Counted from the stretch's first letter, positions 8,008 to 17,429 are shown. The stretch is 64,000 nt of DNA from Phenylobacterium sp. (GCF_004799515.1 NZ_SSMX01000047.1:1-64000); one strand, 5' to 3'. The notes: generated by a model from the letters alone, not told the origin. Translations and numbers: made by a program.

Positions 8008-8721
8008 ATGGGCGATCTTGAACGCATTTCACAGGCAGGCGCGCCGGCGCTGCGCGATGCCGAGCCTGGCCGCATGCGCCATGCCCCGCGCGAGACGCTG
8101 CCGCGCCACCTGCACGACCACGCCTTCGCCGCGGTGGTCCTGTCCGGCGGCTATGTGGAGGCCGGCGACACCGGGCGGCACCGGATGGAGGCGGGCGATG
8201 TCCTGCTGCACCAGGCCTGGGAGAGCCACCTCGACCGCTTCGACGGCCGCGGGGCCGAGGTGCTGGTGCTGGAGATCGCCGATGCGGACGCCCATCGGCT
8301 GCAGGGCCGGGTCGCCGATCCCGACGCGCTCGCTCGCATGGCCGAGCGGGACCGCGGCGAGGCCGCCCGGCGGCTGTTCGCGGAGCTGAGGCCTAAGGCG
8401 GCGGCGCCCGCCGACTGGCCCGACCTGCTGGCCCGGGCGCTGAACGACGATCCGGGGCTTTGCCTGGGCGCCTGGGCGCGCGAGCGCGGCCTGCATCTGG
8501 GCAGCGTCAGCCGCGGCTTCCGGCAGGTGTTCGGCATGGCCCCGGTGAGCTATCGCCTGGTCCAGAGGACGCGGCGCGCCATCGCCGCGGTGCGGGACTC
8601 ACCGGAACCGCTCAGCCTGATCGCCCAGGATTGCGGCTTCGCCGACCAGGCGCACATGAGCCGTGCGATCCAGACGCTGGCGCGGACGACGCCGGCCGGC
8701 CTACGCCGCCTGGCGGCCTAG
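8008..8721 (+). CDS. AraC-family transcriptional regulator
   Basis: The 237-residue protein has an N-terminal cupin-like sensor region (PRHLHDHAFAAVVLSGGYVEAG, then MEAGDVLLHQAWESHLD) with His residues typical of small-ligand or metal-binding AraC sensors. The C-terminal double helix-turn-helix has the second-helix signature DCGFADQAHMSRAIQ. The ATG at 8008 is preferred over an upstream TTG at 7972. The gene diverges from the aspartyl protease gene and converges on the outer-membrane efflux gene, sharing a 4-base CTAG overlap between the two stop codons. Likely targets are itself and the divergent gene; control of the efflux operon is possible but unproved. Confidence 0.85.
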   Translation: MGDLERISQAGAPALRDAEPGRMRHAPRETLPRHLHDHAFAAVVLSGGYVEAGDTGRHRMEAGDVLLHQAWESHLDRFDGRGAEVLVLEIADADAHRLQGRVADPDALARMAERDRGEAARRLFAELRPKAAAPADWPDLLARALNDDPGLCLGAWARERGLHLGSVSRGFRQVFGMAPVSYRLVQRTRRAIAAVRDSPEPLSLIAQDCGFADQAHMSRAIQTLARTTPAGLRRLAA

Positions 8722-10127
8722 CTCCAGGCGCCGCCGAGCGCGCGGGTCAGGTCGACGCTGGCCTGCAGCCGACGGGTGGTGAGCTGGATCGCCGTCTGCT
8801 CGGCGGTGAGCGCCGCGGTCTGGGCGGTGACCACGTCGAGGTAGGTGGCCACGCCCTGGCGGTAGCGGATGTTGGCCAGGTCCACCGTGCGCTCCGCGGC
8901 GGTGACCGCGTCGTTGGCGTCCTTGGCCTCGACGGCCAGACGGTTGGCGAGGGCCATCTGGTCCTCCACATCGCGGAAGGCGTTCAGCACCGTCTCGCGG
9001 TAGTTGGCGCTGGCCTGCTCGAACGCGGCCTTGGAGGCGCGCACGCCAGCGGCGCGGCGGCCTCCGTCGAAGATCGCTCCGGCCAGCTGCGGACCCAGCA
9101 GCCAGAAGGTGTTGGGCGCGGTGAGCAGGCTGTTGCCGGCGCCGGCGTTCTGCCAGCCGGCCGAGCCGTCCAGGGTGAGCGTCGGATAGAGGGCCGCGCG
9201 CGCCACGCCCACATCGGCGTTGGCCGCGGCCGCGCGCCGCTCGGCTGCAGCGATATCGGGGCGGCGCTGCAGCAGGACCGACGGCGCGCTGACCAGGACC
9301 TTCGGCTGCGGCAGGTCCTTGTCGACCGCCGCCAGGCTGAAGTTGGAGGCGCTCTCGCCCACCAGGGCGGCGATGGCGTGCTCCATCAGGGCGCGGCTGG
9401 CCTGGGTGTCGGTGAGCTGGGCCTTGGCGGAGGAGAGCTGGGTCTGGGCGCGGGCGACGTCGAGGCCTGTGGCGTTGCCGCCGTTATGCAGGATCTGGGT
9501 CAGCTGCAGGGCGCGCTCGTAGGCGGTCACGGTCGAGTCGAGCAGGCGGATCTGGGAGTCGAAGCCGCGCAGGCTCATGTAGTCGTCGGCCAGATCGGCC
9601 TGCAGGGACAGGCGTGCGGACTTCAGGTCCGCCTCGCTGGCCTGGGCGCGTTCGCCGGCGCCGCGGGCCAGGTTGCGCAAGCGGCCCCAGAGGTCGATCT
9701 CATAGGCCACCGAGACGCCCACCTGGTTGGTGGTGTAGTTGTTCGGCCCGCCCACCCGCAGCGGCTCGTTGTCCGAGCGGCGCTGGCGGTTGTTGAGCGC
9801 GGTCCCGTCGATCTCCGGCACAAGGCCGGCGCGGGCCTGGGAGGCGAGCGCGCGGGCCTGGTCGTAGGCCGCCACCGCGGCGGCGAGGGTCGGGTTGGCC
9901 TTCTCGGCGCGCGCTTCCAGGTCGTCGAGCACCGGATCGGAGAACATCGCCCACCACTGGCCACGCGGCTGGGCGTCGGCAGGGGCGGCGGGCGTCCAGG
10001 GCCCGTTTTCCTTGTAGGCGGCGGCCACCGGCGTCGCCGGCGGCGCATAGGGCGGCGCCAGCGAACAGCCCGCCAGAACCCCGCCGAGGAGGGCCAGCGT
10101 GCTCGCGCCCAGCGCCAGGCGTTTCAT
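8718..10127 (-). CDS. RND efflux outer-membrane channel lipoprotein, NodT/OprM family
   Basis: The 469-residue protein has a lipobox (LAGC) after the signal peptide, then the NodT-family opening LAPPYAPP. Two long alpha-helical OEP repeats follow, rich in Ala/Gln/Glu, with the recurring VAYEIDLWGRLRNLARG and RAALYPTLTLDGSAGWQ segments characteristic of TolC-like trimeric channels. It forms the exit duct of the tripartite pump encoded by the two upstream genes. ATG 10127 is chosen because GAGGTCAGG lies just upstream; a GTG at 10142 overlaps the adaptor stop. It is the last gene of the efflux operon and meets the AraC gene tail to tail. Confidence 0.93.
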   Translation of the reverse strand: MKRLALGASTLALLGGVLAGCSLAPPYAPPATPVAAAYKENGPWTPAAPADAQPRGQWWAMFSDPVLDDLEARAEKANPTLAAAVAAYDQARALASQARAGLVPEIDGTALNNRQRRSDNEPLRVGGPNNYTTNQVGVSVAYEIDLWGRLRNLARGAGERAQASEADLKSARLSLQADLADDYMSLRGFDSQIRLLDSTVTAYERALQLTQILHNGGNATGLDVARAQTQLSSAKAQLTDTQASRALMEHAIAALVGESASNFSLAAVDKDLPQPKVLVSAPSVLLQRRPDIAAAERRAAAANADVGVARAALYPTLTLDGSAGWQNAGAGNSLLTAPNTFWLLGPQLAGAIFDGGRRAAGVRASKAAFEQASANYRETVLNAFRDVEDQMALANRLAVEAKDANDAVTAAERTVDLANIRYRQGVATYLDVVTAQTAALTAEQTAIQLTTRRLQASVDLTRALGGAWS

Positions 10128-10138
10128 CAGACCTGACC

Positions 10139-11407
10139 TCACGCGCCGGCCTTCGGCGCGATCTTCTGGGCCGAGGCGCCGGCGACGCGGACCAGGTCCC
10201 CGTCGACGAGGGCTTCCGGCGGGTTGTCGACCACACGGTCGTCCGGATCGAGGCCCGAACCGATCTCCACGGACGAACCCAGGTCGCGGTTGATCACCAC
10301 CTTGCGCAGCTTCACGCGGCTATCGGGACCGACCACGGCCACCACCGGGCCCTGGTTGCGGTACTGCAGGGCGGTCGAGGGCACGCGGATCGTGCTCTGC
10401 GGCGCGATCAGATGGAAGGTCACCTGGGCGTAATCGCCGGACTTGATCTTGCCGTCGGTGTTGTCGAGCGACAGCTCGATGAGTTCGGCCCCGCTGGCGG
10501 CGCCCACCGACTGCGCCTGGGTGGCGACCGTCGCCTTGAAGGTCTGGCCCGGGTATTCCGGCAGGGTCAGGTCTGCCGTCATGCCGTTGTGGATCAGGGC
10601 CGAATAGTTCTGCGGCGCGCGGACATAGACGCGCAGCTTGTGTTGGTCGGCGACGGTGAACAGCGCCTGGTCGGTAGGCGTCCCGGCGGCGATCAGCTGG
10701 CCGATGTCGGTGTTGCGCGCGGTGACCACGCCGGCGAAGGGCGCGGTGATCTTCTTGAACGACTCCAGGGCCAGCAGGCGGTTCAGATTGGCCTTGGACG
10801 AATTGACCAGGGAGGTCTTTGCGGCCAGGTCGCCGAACTTCTCGTCGGCCTCCTGCTTGGAGACGGCGTCGGCGGCCACCAGGCCCTTCCAGCGATCGGC
10901 GGTGGTGGAGGAGAGCTTCTGGTTGGCCTCGGCGGTGGCGAGGTCCGCACGGGCCTGCAGCACCTGCTGGTCGAGGTCCGGCGTGTCGATGTCGGCCAGC
11001 ACCTGGCCCGCCTTCACCGGCGTGCCGATGTCGACGTACCACTTCTTGAGATAGCCCGAGACGCGGGCGTGGATCGGGGCGTTGTAGAAGGCCTCGACAT
11101 CGCCGGGCAGGACCAGCGCACGGTCGCCGCCAGCCTGTATCTTGGCCAGGCCGATGGTCGGGATGGTCTGCTCGTGCGTCCAGGTCTTCATGCTCCGGTC
11201 GGCGCTGAAGCGGTTGAACAGGCCGACCGCCACCACGATCACCGCCACGATCGCGGCGGCCAGGCCCAGGAGCCTCAGCCGCCCGTCGGAGACGTGCGTC
11301 ACCACCGGCGTGGTGAAGTCATGGCTGCCTGAATCGTGGCCGCCATGCGGCGCGCCAACGCTCGGCTCCGGGGTCTCCGGGAAATTCACGGGCGATGAGT
11401 CAGGCAT
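10139..11407 (-). CDS. RND efflux periplasmic adaptor (HlyD/MFP family)
   Basis: The 422-residue protein has one N-terminal membrane anchor (LLGLAAAIVAVIVVAVGLF) preceded by a His/Ser-rich cytoplasmic tail. Its domains in order are a biotinyl-lipoyl-like half (IHARVSGYLKKWYVDIGTPVKAGQVLADIDTPDLDQQ), an alpha-hairpin, the second lipoyl half (ITAPFAGVVTARNTDIGQLI), a beta-barrel and a membrane-proximal domain. It bridges permease and outer-membrane channel. ATG 11407 is well supported: GGAGA precedes it, and the start overlaps the permease stop by 8 bases (ATGCCTGA), a clear sign of translational coupling. Confidence 0.93.
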   Translation of the reverse strand: MPDSSPVNFPETPEPSVGAPHGGHDSGSHDFTTPVVTHVSDGRLRLLGLAAAIVAVIVVAVGLFNRFSADRSMKTWTHEQTIPTIGLAKIQAGGDRALVLPGDVEAFYNAPIHARVSGYLKKWYVDIGTPVKAGQVLADIDTPDLDQQVLQARADLATAEANQKLSSTTADRWKGLVAADAVSKQEADEKFGDLAAKTSLVNSSKANLNRLLALESFKKITAPFAGVVTARNTDIGQLIAAGTPTDQALFTVADQHKLRVYVRAPQNYSALIHNGMTADLTLPEYPGQTFKATVATQAQSVGAASGAELIELSLDNTDGKIKSGDYAQVTFHLIAPQSTIRVPSTALQYRNQGPVVAVVGPDSRVKLRKVVINRDLGSSVEIGSGLDPDDRVVDNPPEALVDGDLVRVAGASAQKIAPKAGA

Positions 11408-14400
11408 AGGATTCTCCGGGGATCGGCCCCGCGACCGGGTGCGGCGCATGCGCGTGGCGGCGGCCGTGCACCAGGCTGAAGACCACGGGGACGAATATCA
11501 GGGTGGCGATGGTGGCGAAGATCAAGCCGCCGATCACGGCGCGGCCGAGGGGCGCGTTCTGCTCGCCACCCTCGCCCAGGCCCAGCGCCATGGGCACCAT
11601 GCCGATGATCATGGCCGAGGCGGTCATGACCACCGGGCGGAAGCGGGTGTAACCGGCCTCGGTGGCGGCGCGGATCGCATCTCCCGTGGCGTCGAGCCGT
11701 TCCCGCGCAAAGGCGATGACCAGGATGGAGTTGGCGGTGGCCACCCCCATGCACATGATCGCGCCGGTCAGCGCCGGCACCGAGAGCGTCGTGCCGGTGG
11801 CGAACAGCATCCAGACGATCCCGGCCAGCGCCGCCGGCAGAGCGGTGATGATCACGAACGGGTCCAGCCAGGATTGGAAGTTCACGACGATCAGGAGGTA
11901 GATCAGCACGATCGCCGCGATGATGCCGAAGAACAGGCCCGAGAAGGCGTCGTTCATGGTCACCATCTGGCCGCGCAGGGTGATGGTGGCGCCCTTCGGC
12001 CGGTCCTTGGCGGCGTCCTTCAGGATCTTGTTGATGTCGCGGGTCACCGAGCCCAGGTCGCGGTCCTGGGTCGTGGCGAAGATGTCGATCACCGGCAGGG
12101 CGTTGTAGTGGCTGACCACCGCGGGGGAAGAGTCGCGGGTGATCACGCCCAAGCCGCCCAGGGTCTGTTCCCCTCCGCCGGTCGGGCCGTTGATCGGCAC
12201 GCTCTCCAGGCCCGCGATGGACGGGACGCGGAACTCCGGCGTCTGGGCGACGATCGGATAGGACACGCCGTTCTGCGGGTTCACCCAGTAGGTGGGCGCG
12301 ACCTGGCCGCTGCCGGACAGGGTGGCCAAGAGGCTGTTGGTCACGTCGCGCTCGGCCAGACCCAGCTGGGCGACGCGGGCGCGGTCGATGTCGACGCGCA
12401 GCTCCGGCCCGCCTTCCGGCTGCTGCATGCGCACGTCGGCCAGGCCGCGGACGCCGCGGATCTTCTCGAGCAGCATGTTGGCGTAGACCCTGTTGGCCGC
12501 GGCGTTGGGGCCCGAGACCTGCAGGTCGATGGGCGCGGGCGAGCCGAAGTTCAGGATCTGGCTGACGATGTCGGCCGGCAGGAAGGCGAAGACCGTGCCC
12601 GGGAATTGGCGCGGCAGCACCTCGCGCAGCCGCTTCACATAGCCGGGCGTCGGATGGTGGTGCTCCTTCAGGCTGACATAGATGTCGCCGTCCTGCGGAC
12701 CGATCACCCCGGAGTTCGAATAGACCATGTTGATGGAGCTGTTCGGGATGCCGATGTTGTCGATCAGCGAGCCCAGTTCGTCCGGCGGGATCACCTGGCG
12801 GATGGTGGACTCGATGCGGCCGAACTCGACCGAGGTGTCCTCCAGCCGCGTGCCGACCGGGGCGCGGATGTGGATGGTCATGGTGCCGGCGTCCACCGAC
12901 GGGAAGAAGTTGCTGCCCAGGAAGGGCGCGAGCCCGAAGGACAGCAGGATTAGGGCCAGGAAGCCGAACAGGAACGGCCGGCGCGCGCCCATCGCCCGTT
13001 CCAGCAGGCCGGCATAGATCGAGCGGCCGGCGGCGAAGCCTTCCTCGAATCGCTGCTGTAGGCGGCTCAGCGGATTGCGCGAGCTCTGCGCCTTGGCCTG
13101 CTCTTCGGCGTGGGGCTTCAGGAGGTAGAGGGCCATGGTCGGGACCAGGGTCCGCGACAGGATGAAGGAGGCGATCATGGCGTAGACCACCGACATCGCC
13201 ATGGGCACGAACAGGAAGCCCGCCACGCCCTTCAAGAGGAACATCGGTACGAACACGATGCAGATGCAGAGCAGGGAGACGAAGGCCGGCGTGGCGATCT
13301 GGGCCGCGCCGTCCAGGATCGACTCGCGGACCTCCTTGCCCTGCTCCAGGTGCCAGTTGATGTTCTCGATGGTCACGGTGGCGTCGTCCACCAGGATGCC
13401 CACGGCCAGAGCCAGGCCGCCCAGGGTCATGATGTTCAGCGTCTGGCCGGTGACGGAGAGCGTTGCGATCGCCGCCAGCACCGACAACGGGATCGAGACG
13501 GCGATGATCAGCGTCGAACGCCAGGAACCCAGGAACAGCAGGATCATGACGCTGGTGAGCGCCGCAGCGATGGCGCCCTCCCTCACCACGCCCGAGATCG
13601 AGCCCTTCACGAACAGGGACTGGTCGTTCAGGGCGGTGATCTTGAAGGTCGACGGGAGTTGTTCGGCCAGGAGCGGCAATTTGTCCTTCACCCCTTGGAC
13701 CACCGCCAAGGTCGAGGCCGAGCCGGTCTTCAGGATGGTCGACAGAACCGCCCGACCGCCGTCCACGTGGACGATGTTGGTCTGCGGGCCGGAGCCGTCG
13801 CGCACCTGCGCCACGTCGCGCATGAAGATGGTGGCCCCGCCCGCTGTCTTCACCGGCAGGTTGTTGAGGTCCTCGATGGTGTCGGCCGCGTCGTTGAGCC
13901 GGACGTTGTATTGGTAGGAGCCGATCTTCACGAAGCCGGCCGGCAGGATCTGGTTCTGGGCGGCCAGCGCGTTGCTCACGTCGTTGGCCGAGACGCCCTT
14001 CGACTGCAGGGCGTTGGGGTCGAGGTCGATCTGGATCTGCCGCACCACACCGCCGTAGGGATAGGGCGTGGCGGCGCCGGGCACGGTGGTGATCACCGGG
14101 CGGATGACCACCTGGCTCAGGTCGAACAGCTTCTGCTCGGAGAGGGTCTTGTCGGAATCGGCCAACTGCAGGATCGGCACGGTCGCCGCCGAATAGTTCA
14201 GCACCAGCGGCGGCGTCACGCCCTGCGGCATCTGCCGGATCGAGGTCTGGGCGGTGGCCGTCACCTGGGCGGTCGCGGTGCGGATATCGGTGCCCGGCTG
14301 GAAGAATATCTTCACGATGCCGATGCCGGGCAGCGACTGGCTCTCGGTGTGCTCCACGTCGTTGACCGTCGTGGTCAGGAAGCGCTCGAACTGGGTGACA

Positions 14401-14591
14401 ATCCGGTTGGACATGTCGTTGGGCGACAGGCCCGCATAGTTGAAGGCCACGCCGATCACCGGCACGCGGATGTCGGGGAAGATGTCGGTGGGGGTCTTCA
14501 GCGCCGCCATGATCCCGAAGATCAGGATCAGGACCGACATGACAATGAAGGTATAGGGTCGCGAGAGCGCGATACGGACGAGGGCGTTCAA
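11400..14591 (-). CDS. RND-family efflux permease (AcrB/HAE1-like)
   Basis: The product is 1063 residues, the usual size for a hydrophobe/amphiphile exporter of the RND superfamily. Twelve membrane helices are expected, with two large periplasmic loops. The TM4 motif ALAVGILVDDATVTIENI carries the paired Asp residues of the proton relay. The first helix block and the PTDIFPDI porter opening are typical. The substrate cannot be read from sequence; drugs, solvents or plant phenolics are all possible. It is the first gene of the permease-adaptor-channel operon and follows the response-regulator gene on the same strand after about 150 bp. Confidence 0.93.
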   Translation of the reverse strand: MNALVRIALSRPYTFIVMSVLILIFGIMAALKTPTDIFPDIRVPVIGVAFNYAGLSPNDMSNRIVTQFERFLTTTVNDVEHTESQSLPGIGIVKIFFQPGTDIRTATAQVTATAQTSIRQMPQGVTPPLVLNYSAATVPILQLADSDKTLSEQKLFDLSQVVIRPVITTVPGAATPYPYGGVVRQIQIDLDPNALQSKGVSANDVSNALAAQNQILPAGFVKIGSYQYNVRLNDAADTIEDLNNLPVKTAGGATIFMRDVAQVRDGSGPQTNIVHVDGGRAVLSTILKTGSASTLAVVQGVKDKLPLLAEQLPSTFKITALNDQSLFVKGSISGVVREGAIAAALTSVMILLFLGSWRSTLIIAVSIPLSVLAAIATLSVTGQTLNIMTLGGLALAVGILVDDATVTIENINWHLEQGKEVRESILDGAAQIATPAFVSLLCICIVFVPMFLLKGVAGFLFVPMAMSVVYAMIASFILSRTLVPTMALYLLKPHAEEQAKAQSSRNPLSRLQQRFEEGFAAGRSIYAGLLERAMGARRPFLFGFLALILLSFGLAPFLGSNFFPSVDAGTMTIHIRAPVGTRLEDTSVEFGRIESTIRQVIPPDELGSLIDNIGIPNSSINMVYSNSGVIGPQDGDIYVSLKEHHHPTPGYVKRLREVLPRQFPGTVFAFLPADIVSQILNFGSPAPIDLQVSGPNAAANRVYANMLLEKIRGVRGLADVRMQQPEGGPELRVDIDRARVAQLGLAERDVTNSLLATLSGSGQVAPTYWVNPQNGVSYPIVAQTPEFRVPSIAGLESVPINGPTGGGEQTLGGLGVITRDSSPAVVSHYNALPVIDIFATTQDRDLGSVTRDINKILKDAAKDRPKGATITLRGQMVTMNDAFSGLFFGIIAAIVLIYLLIVVNFQSWLDPFVIITALPAALAGIVWMLFATGTTLSVPALTGAIMCMGVATANSILVIAFARERLDATGDAIRAATEAGYTRFRPVVMTASAMIIGMVPMALGLGEGGEQNAPLGRAVIGGLIFATIATLIFVPVVFSLVHGRRHAHAPHPVAGPIPGESYA

Positions 14592-14724
14592 CGAACAGGG
14601 CTCCGGCGGAATTGGGGGTTCCGCGTGCGTGGCTTGGGGGCGGGGCGCACGCGGAACCGGCGCGGGGATAGGGAACCGCGCGGGAGCCTCTTGGACCCCG
14701 CCGCTTAAATCGGCCGTGTCAGCC

Positions 14725-14744
14725 AGATGAAGATTGTTTCATCT
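14725..14744. promoter_or_regulatory. 20-bp palindrome between the pseudo-regulator and the efflux operon
   Basis: AGATGAA-gattgt-TTCATCT has perfect 7-bp arms. It sits at the very end of the degenerate response-regulator gene, overlapping its stop codon, about 135 bp upstream of the permease start. It lacks a T-run on either strand. It could be an operator for the efflux promoter; OmpR-type proteins usually prefer direct repeats, so another dimeric repressor would fit as well. Confidence 0.4.
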
Positions 14745-15396
14745 AGCCATCGAAGCGGTAGCCGTGGCCGCGCACGGTCTCGATCAGCGGCCGCCCGAAA
14801 GCCTCCGCCAGCCGGCCGCGCAGGCGGGCCAGCGCGCTGCGCAGCCGCTCCGGCCCCGCGTCGGCCGCATCGCCCCAGACGTGGTCGACCACCTGCTGGG
14901 CGGCGACCACCTCGCCGGCCCGCGCCGCCAGGTAGTCCAGGAGGGCGTATTCGCGCTGGGTGAGCCTTAAGGTTCGCCCGCCCAGGCGGGCGGTGCGGCT
15001 GGCCGCGTCCAGGCTGAAGGCCGAGGCGGTATCGGGCGCGGGCTCGGCGGCGCGGCCCAGCCGGGAGAGCGCCGCCAGCCTGGCCTCCAGCTCGCGGAAG
15101 TGCGCCGGGCGGGTGAACACCGCGTCCACCCCGGCGCGCAGCAGGGCGGCGCGCTCGCGCGGCGCGGCGCGGTCCAGCACCGCCACCACGACCAGCCCCT
15201 GCGCCGCGCGGGCCGCCTCGGCGAGCGCCGGGCCGGGCTCGGCCAGCTCCATCAGCACCGCGTCGTAGTCGCCGCCCTCCTCCGCCAACAGCAGCAGTTC
15301 GGCCAGGTCCTGGGCGGTCTCCACCACGTGGCCCGCCTCGGCCAGGGCGTGGCCGATGTAGGGATCGCCGGTGAAGGCGGCATAGAGCAGGCGCAT
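14743..15396 (-). CDS. OmpR-family regulator with degenerate receiver (Asp to Glu)
   Basis: The 217-residue protein has an intact C-terminal winged helix (LGGRTLRLTQREYALLDYLAARAGEVV ... LIETVRGHGYRFDG). The N-terminal receiver is stripped. The phospho-acceptor position reads VLMELAEPG, so Glu50 replaces the Asp. The N-terminal acidic pair is lost (LLYAAFTG), and the conserved Lys is Arg96 (FTRPAHF). Glu at the acceptor often mimics phosphorylation, so this may be constitutively active or controlled by dimerisation only. It starts 7 bases after the kinase stop and is the third gene of a regulator-kinase-regulator operon. It lies directly upstream of the RND operon, its most likely target. Confidence 0.85.
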   Translation of the reverse strand: MRLLYAAFTGDPYIGHALAEAGHVVETAQDLAELLLLAEEGGDYDAVLMELAEPGPALAEAARAAQGLVVVAVLDRAAPRERAALLRAGVDAVFTRPAHFRELEARLAALSRLGRAAEPAPDTASAFSLDAASRTARLGGRTLRLTQREYALLDYLAARAGEVVAAQQVVDHVWGDAADAGPERLRSALARLRGRLAEAFGRPLIETVRGHGYRFDG

Positions 15397-15403
15397 GGCG
15401 GCT

Positions 15404-16762
15404 TCAGGCCTCCAGCCCGCGCGGCCAGCAGTTCAGCGCCACCCGCAGGCCCGGCCGGGCGTCCTCCAGCACCAGGGTGAAGTGGTGCATGCGCGCGATG
15501 GCGGTGACGATGCTGAGGCCCAGGCCCGAGCCGGGCTCGTTGCGGGTGCGCGCGGCGCGGTAGAAGCGCTGCAGCACCGCCTCGCGCTCGGCCTGCGGCA
15601 CGCCGGGGCCGTTGTCCGACACCTCTATCCGCGGGCCTTCCGGCCGGGTGACCAGGCGGATGCAGACCTTGCCGCCGCTGGGCGTGAACTTCAGCGCGTT
15701 GTCGACGACGTTGCTCACCGCTTCGAACAGGAGCGTCGGGTCGGCCTGCACCTGCGGCGCGTCGGCGGCGATGTCGGCGGCCAGCTCCACGCCGCGGTCT
15801 TCGGCCAGGGGCTCGTGCAGCTCGATCACATGCTCCAGCACGCTCTGCAGCCGCACCGGCTCGAAGAAGGCCTGGCGGTCGCGCCGTTCGATCTCACCGA
15901 TCCGCTGCAGGGCGCGGAAGCGGGTGAGCAGCTCGTCGGTCTCGGCCAGGGCCTGGTCGATCATCTGGCGCTCGGGACCCTCCAGCCGGGTCTCCTGGCT
16001 CACCCGGTAGAGCAGGGCCCTGAGGCGGTTGAGCGGGGTGCGCAGGTCGTGGGCGACATTCTCACCGACGCTCTTCACCTCCCAGAGCAGGCGTTCGGCC
16101 TCGTCCATCATGGCGTTGGCGACGCCTGCCAGCATGTCGATCTCGTCACGGCGGCGCGACACCGGCAGGCGCAGGCCGAGCTCGCCCTTCAGCGCCGCGC
16201 GGCTGGCCTCGCGCAGGTTGTCGATCCGTTGCAGGGGCCGGACGCTCAGCAGGGCGGCGGCGGCGAGGCCCAGGACCAGAGCCAGGCCGCCGCTGAACAG
16301 CAGCGCATTGACCTCGATGCTGCGCAGGCCGGTCAGCACCAGGGCGTCGTGGCCGACATAGAGGATCTCGCCCCAGGGCAGGCGCTCGACCAGGGCGCGC
16401 GAGCCCGGCTGCAGGTTAGGTGAGTGGATCTCGCGCGGGACGCCGTCGATGGGGAAGCGCGGCGGCAGCATCCGCACATTGCCGCAGATCCAGATCCCTT
16501 CGGCTGAGAACAGGCCGTAGTAGCCGATGTGGCGGGCGTCGGTGGCCACCGCCTGGGTCACCCGCTCGGGCAGGTGTTCGGAGCCGCCGGAGACCAGGTT
16601 GCGCGCCTCGCTGACCACGATGCCGTCAATCTGGCGGGTCAGGTAGCCGGCGGTCTGCTGGTAGATCACCCCCATCAGCGCCAGCACGGCCAGGCCGAAC
16701 ACCGCCCCGTTCATCAGGGTCAGGCGGAAGGGCGTCGTGCGCCAGAGCTCACTCGGGCGCAT
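15404..16762 (-). CDS. Membrane sensor histidine kinase
   Basis: The 452-residue protein has TM1 at about residues 17-33, a periplasmic sensor of about 115 residues, TM2 at about 152-172, and a HAMP region (VRPLQRIDNLREASRA). The HisKA H-box is ENVAHDLRTPLNRLR with His238, and the HATPase domain shows N (VSNVVDNALKF), G1 (VSDNGPGVP) and G2 (GSGLGLSIV) boxes. The H-box form (AHDLRTPL) and size resemble metal- or drug-responsive kinases next to RND pumps. Its start overlaps the upstream regulator by 14 bases. The periplasmic domain has a YYGLFSAEGIWICG segment of unknown ligand. Confidence 0.9.
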   Translation of the reverse strand: MRPSELWRTTPFRLTLMNGAVFGLAVLALMGVIYQQTAGYLTRQIDGIVVSEARNLVSGGSEHLPERVTQAVATDARHIGYYGLFSAEGIWICGNVRMLPPRFPIDGVPREIHSPNLQPGSRALVERLPWGEILYVGHDALVLTGLRSIEVNALLFSGGLALVLGLAAAALLSVRPLQRIDNLREASRAALKGELGLRLPVSRRRDEIDMLAGVANAMMDEAERLLWEVKSVGENVAHDLRTPLNRLRALLYRVSQETRLEGPERQMIDQALAETDELLTRFRALQRIGEIERRDRQAFFEPVRLQSVLEHVIELHEPLAEDRGVELAADIAADAPQVQADPTLLFEAVSNVVDNALKFTPSGGKVCIRLVTRPEGPRIEVSDNGPGVPQAEREAVLQRFYRAARTRNEPGSGLGLSIVTAIARMHHFTLVLEDARPGLRVALNCWPRGLEA

Positions 16763-17429
16763 GGATGGCGTACCCCGAGCCGCGGATTGTCTGGATCAGG
16801 GGCGCGAGCCCCGGCCGGTCGATCTTGCGCCTCAGGCGCCCCAGATGGACGTCGATCAGGTTGGTGCCCGGATCGAAGTGATAACCCCAGATCGCTTCGA
16901 AGATCATGGTGCGGGTGAGGATCTGACCGGAGTTGCGCATCATGAACTCCAGGAGCTTGAACTCCGTCGGCATCAGCTTGATGTCGGCGCCGCCGCGCCG
17001 GGCGGTGCGGCTCATCAGGTCGAGGTCGAGGTCGGCCACCGACAGCGTCGACTGACGCGGCGCAGCCTCGCGTCGGCGCAGCAGCACCTCGAGCCGCGCG
17101 GCCAGCTCCTCCGAGGCGAAGGGCTTGGTCATATAGTCGTCGCCGCCGGCCCTGAGGCCGCGGATGCGCTCGTCCACGTCGCTGAGCGCGCTGATCATGA
17201 GGACCGGGATGTTGACGTCGGCGCCGCGCATCACGGTGACGATGGCCAGGCCGTCCATGCGCGGCAGCAGGCGGTCCAGGATCACCGCGTCGAAGTCGCC
17301 GCTCACCGCGCGCAACAGGCCGTCGCGGCCGTCGGCCACCCATTCCACGTCGAAGCCGTGCTGTTTGAGCTCGGCGACGATCTCCTTGCCCGTGGTGGCG
17401 TCGTCCTCGATCGCCAGGATCTTCGGCAT
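16749..17429 (-). CDS. OmpR-family response regulator
   Basis: The 226-residue regulator is intact. It has the acidic pair (AIEDD), phospho-acceptor Asp52 (VILDRLLPRMDG), a Ser-Ala switch (MISAL) and Lys102 (YMTKPF), followed by a winged helix ending TIRGSGYAIHAPE. It should be phosphorylated by the overlapping downstream kinase. The start ATG at 17429 gives the canonical MPKILAIEDD opening. A much longer upstream open frame runs antisense to the next gene and is not real. The gene is divergent from the FGE gene (102 bp between). Confidence 0.92.
   Translation of the reverse strand: MPKILAIEDDATTGKEIVAELKQHGFDVEWVADGRDGLLRAVSGDFDAVILDRLLPRMDGLAIVTVMRGADVNIPVLMISALSDVDERIRGLRAGGDDYMTKPFASEELAARLEVLLRRREAAPRQSTLSVADLDLDLMSRTARRGGADIKLMPTEFKLLEFMMRNSGQILTRTMIFEAIWGYHFDPGTNLIDVHLGRLRRKIDRPGLAPLIQTIRGSGYAIHAPE

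Noticed and set aside
10139..14591. Heavy-metal (CusA-type) identity for the RND pump
   Set aside because: The permease has the general HAE-type motif ALAVGILVDDATVTIEN and no Met-rich metal pathway could be recognised by eye, so a metal substrate was not assigned.
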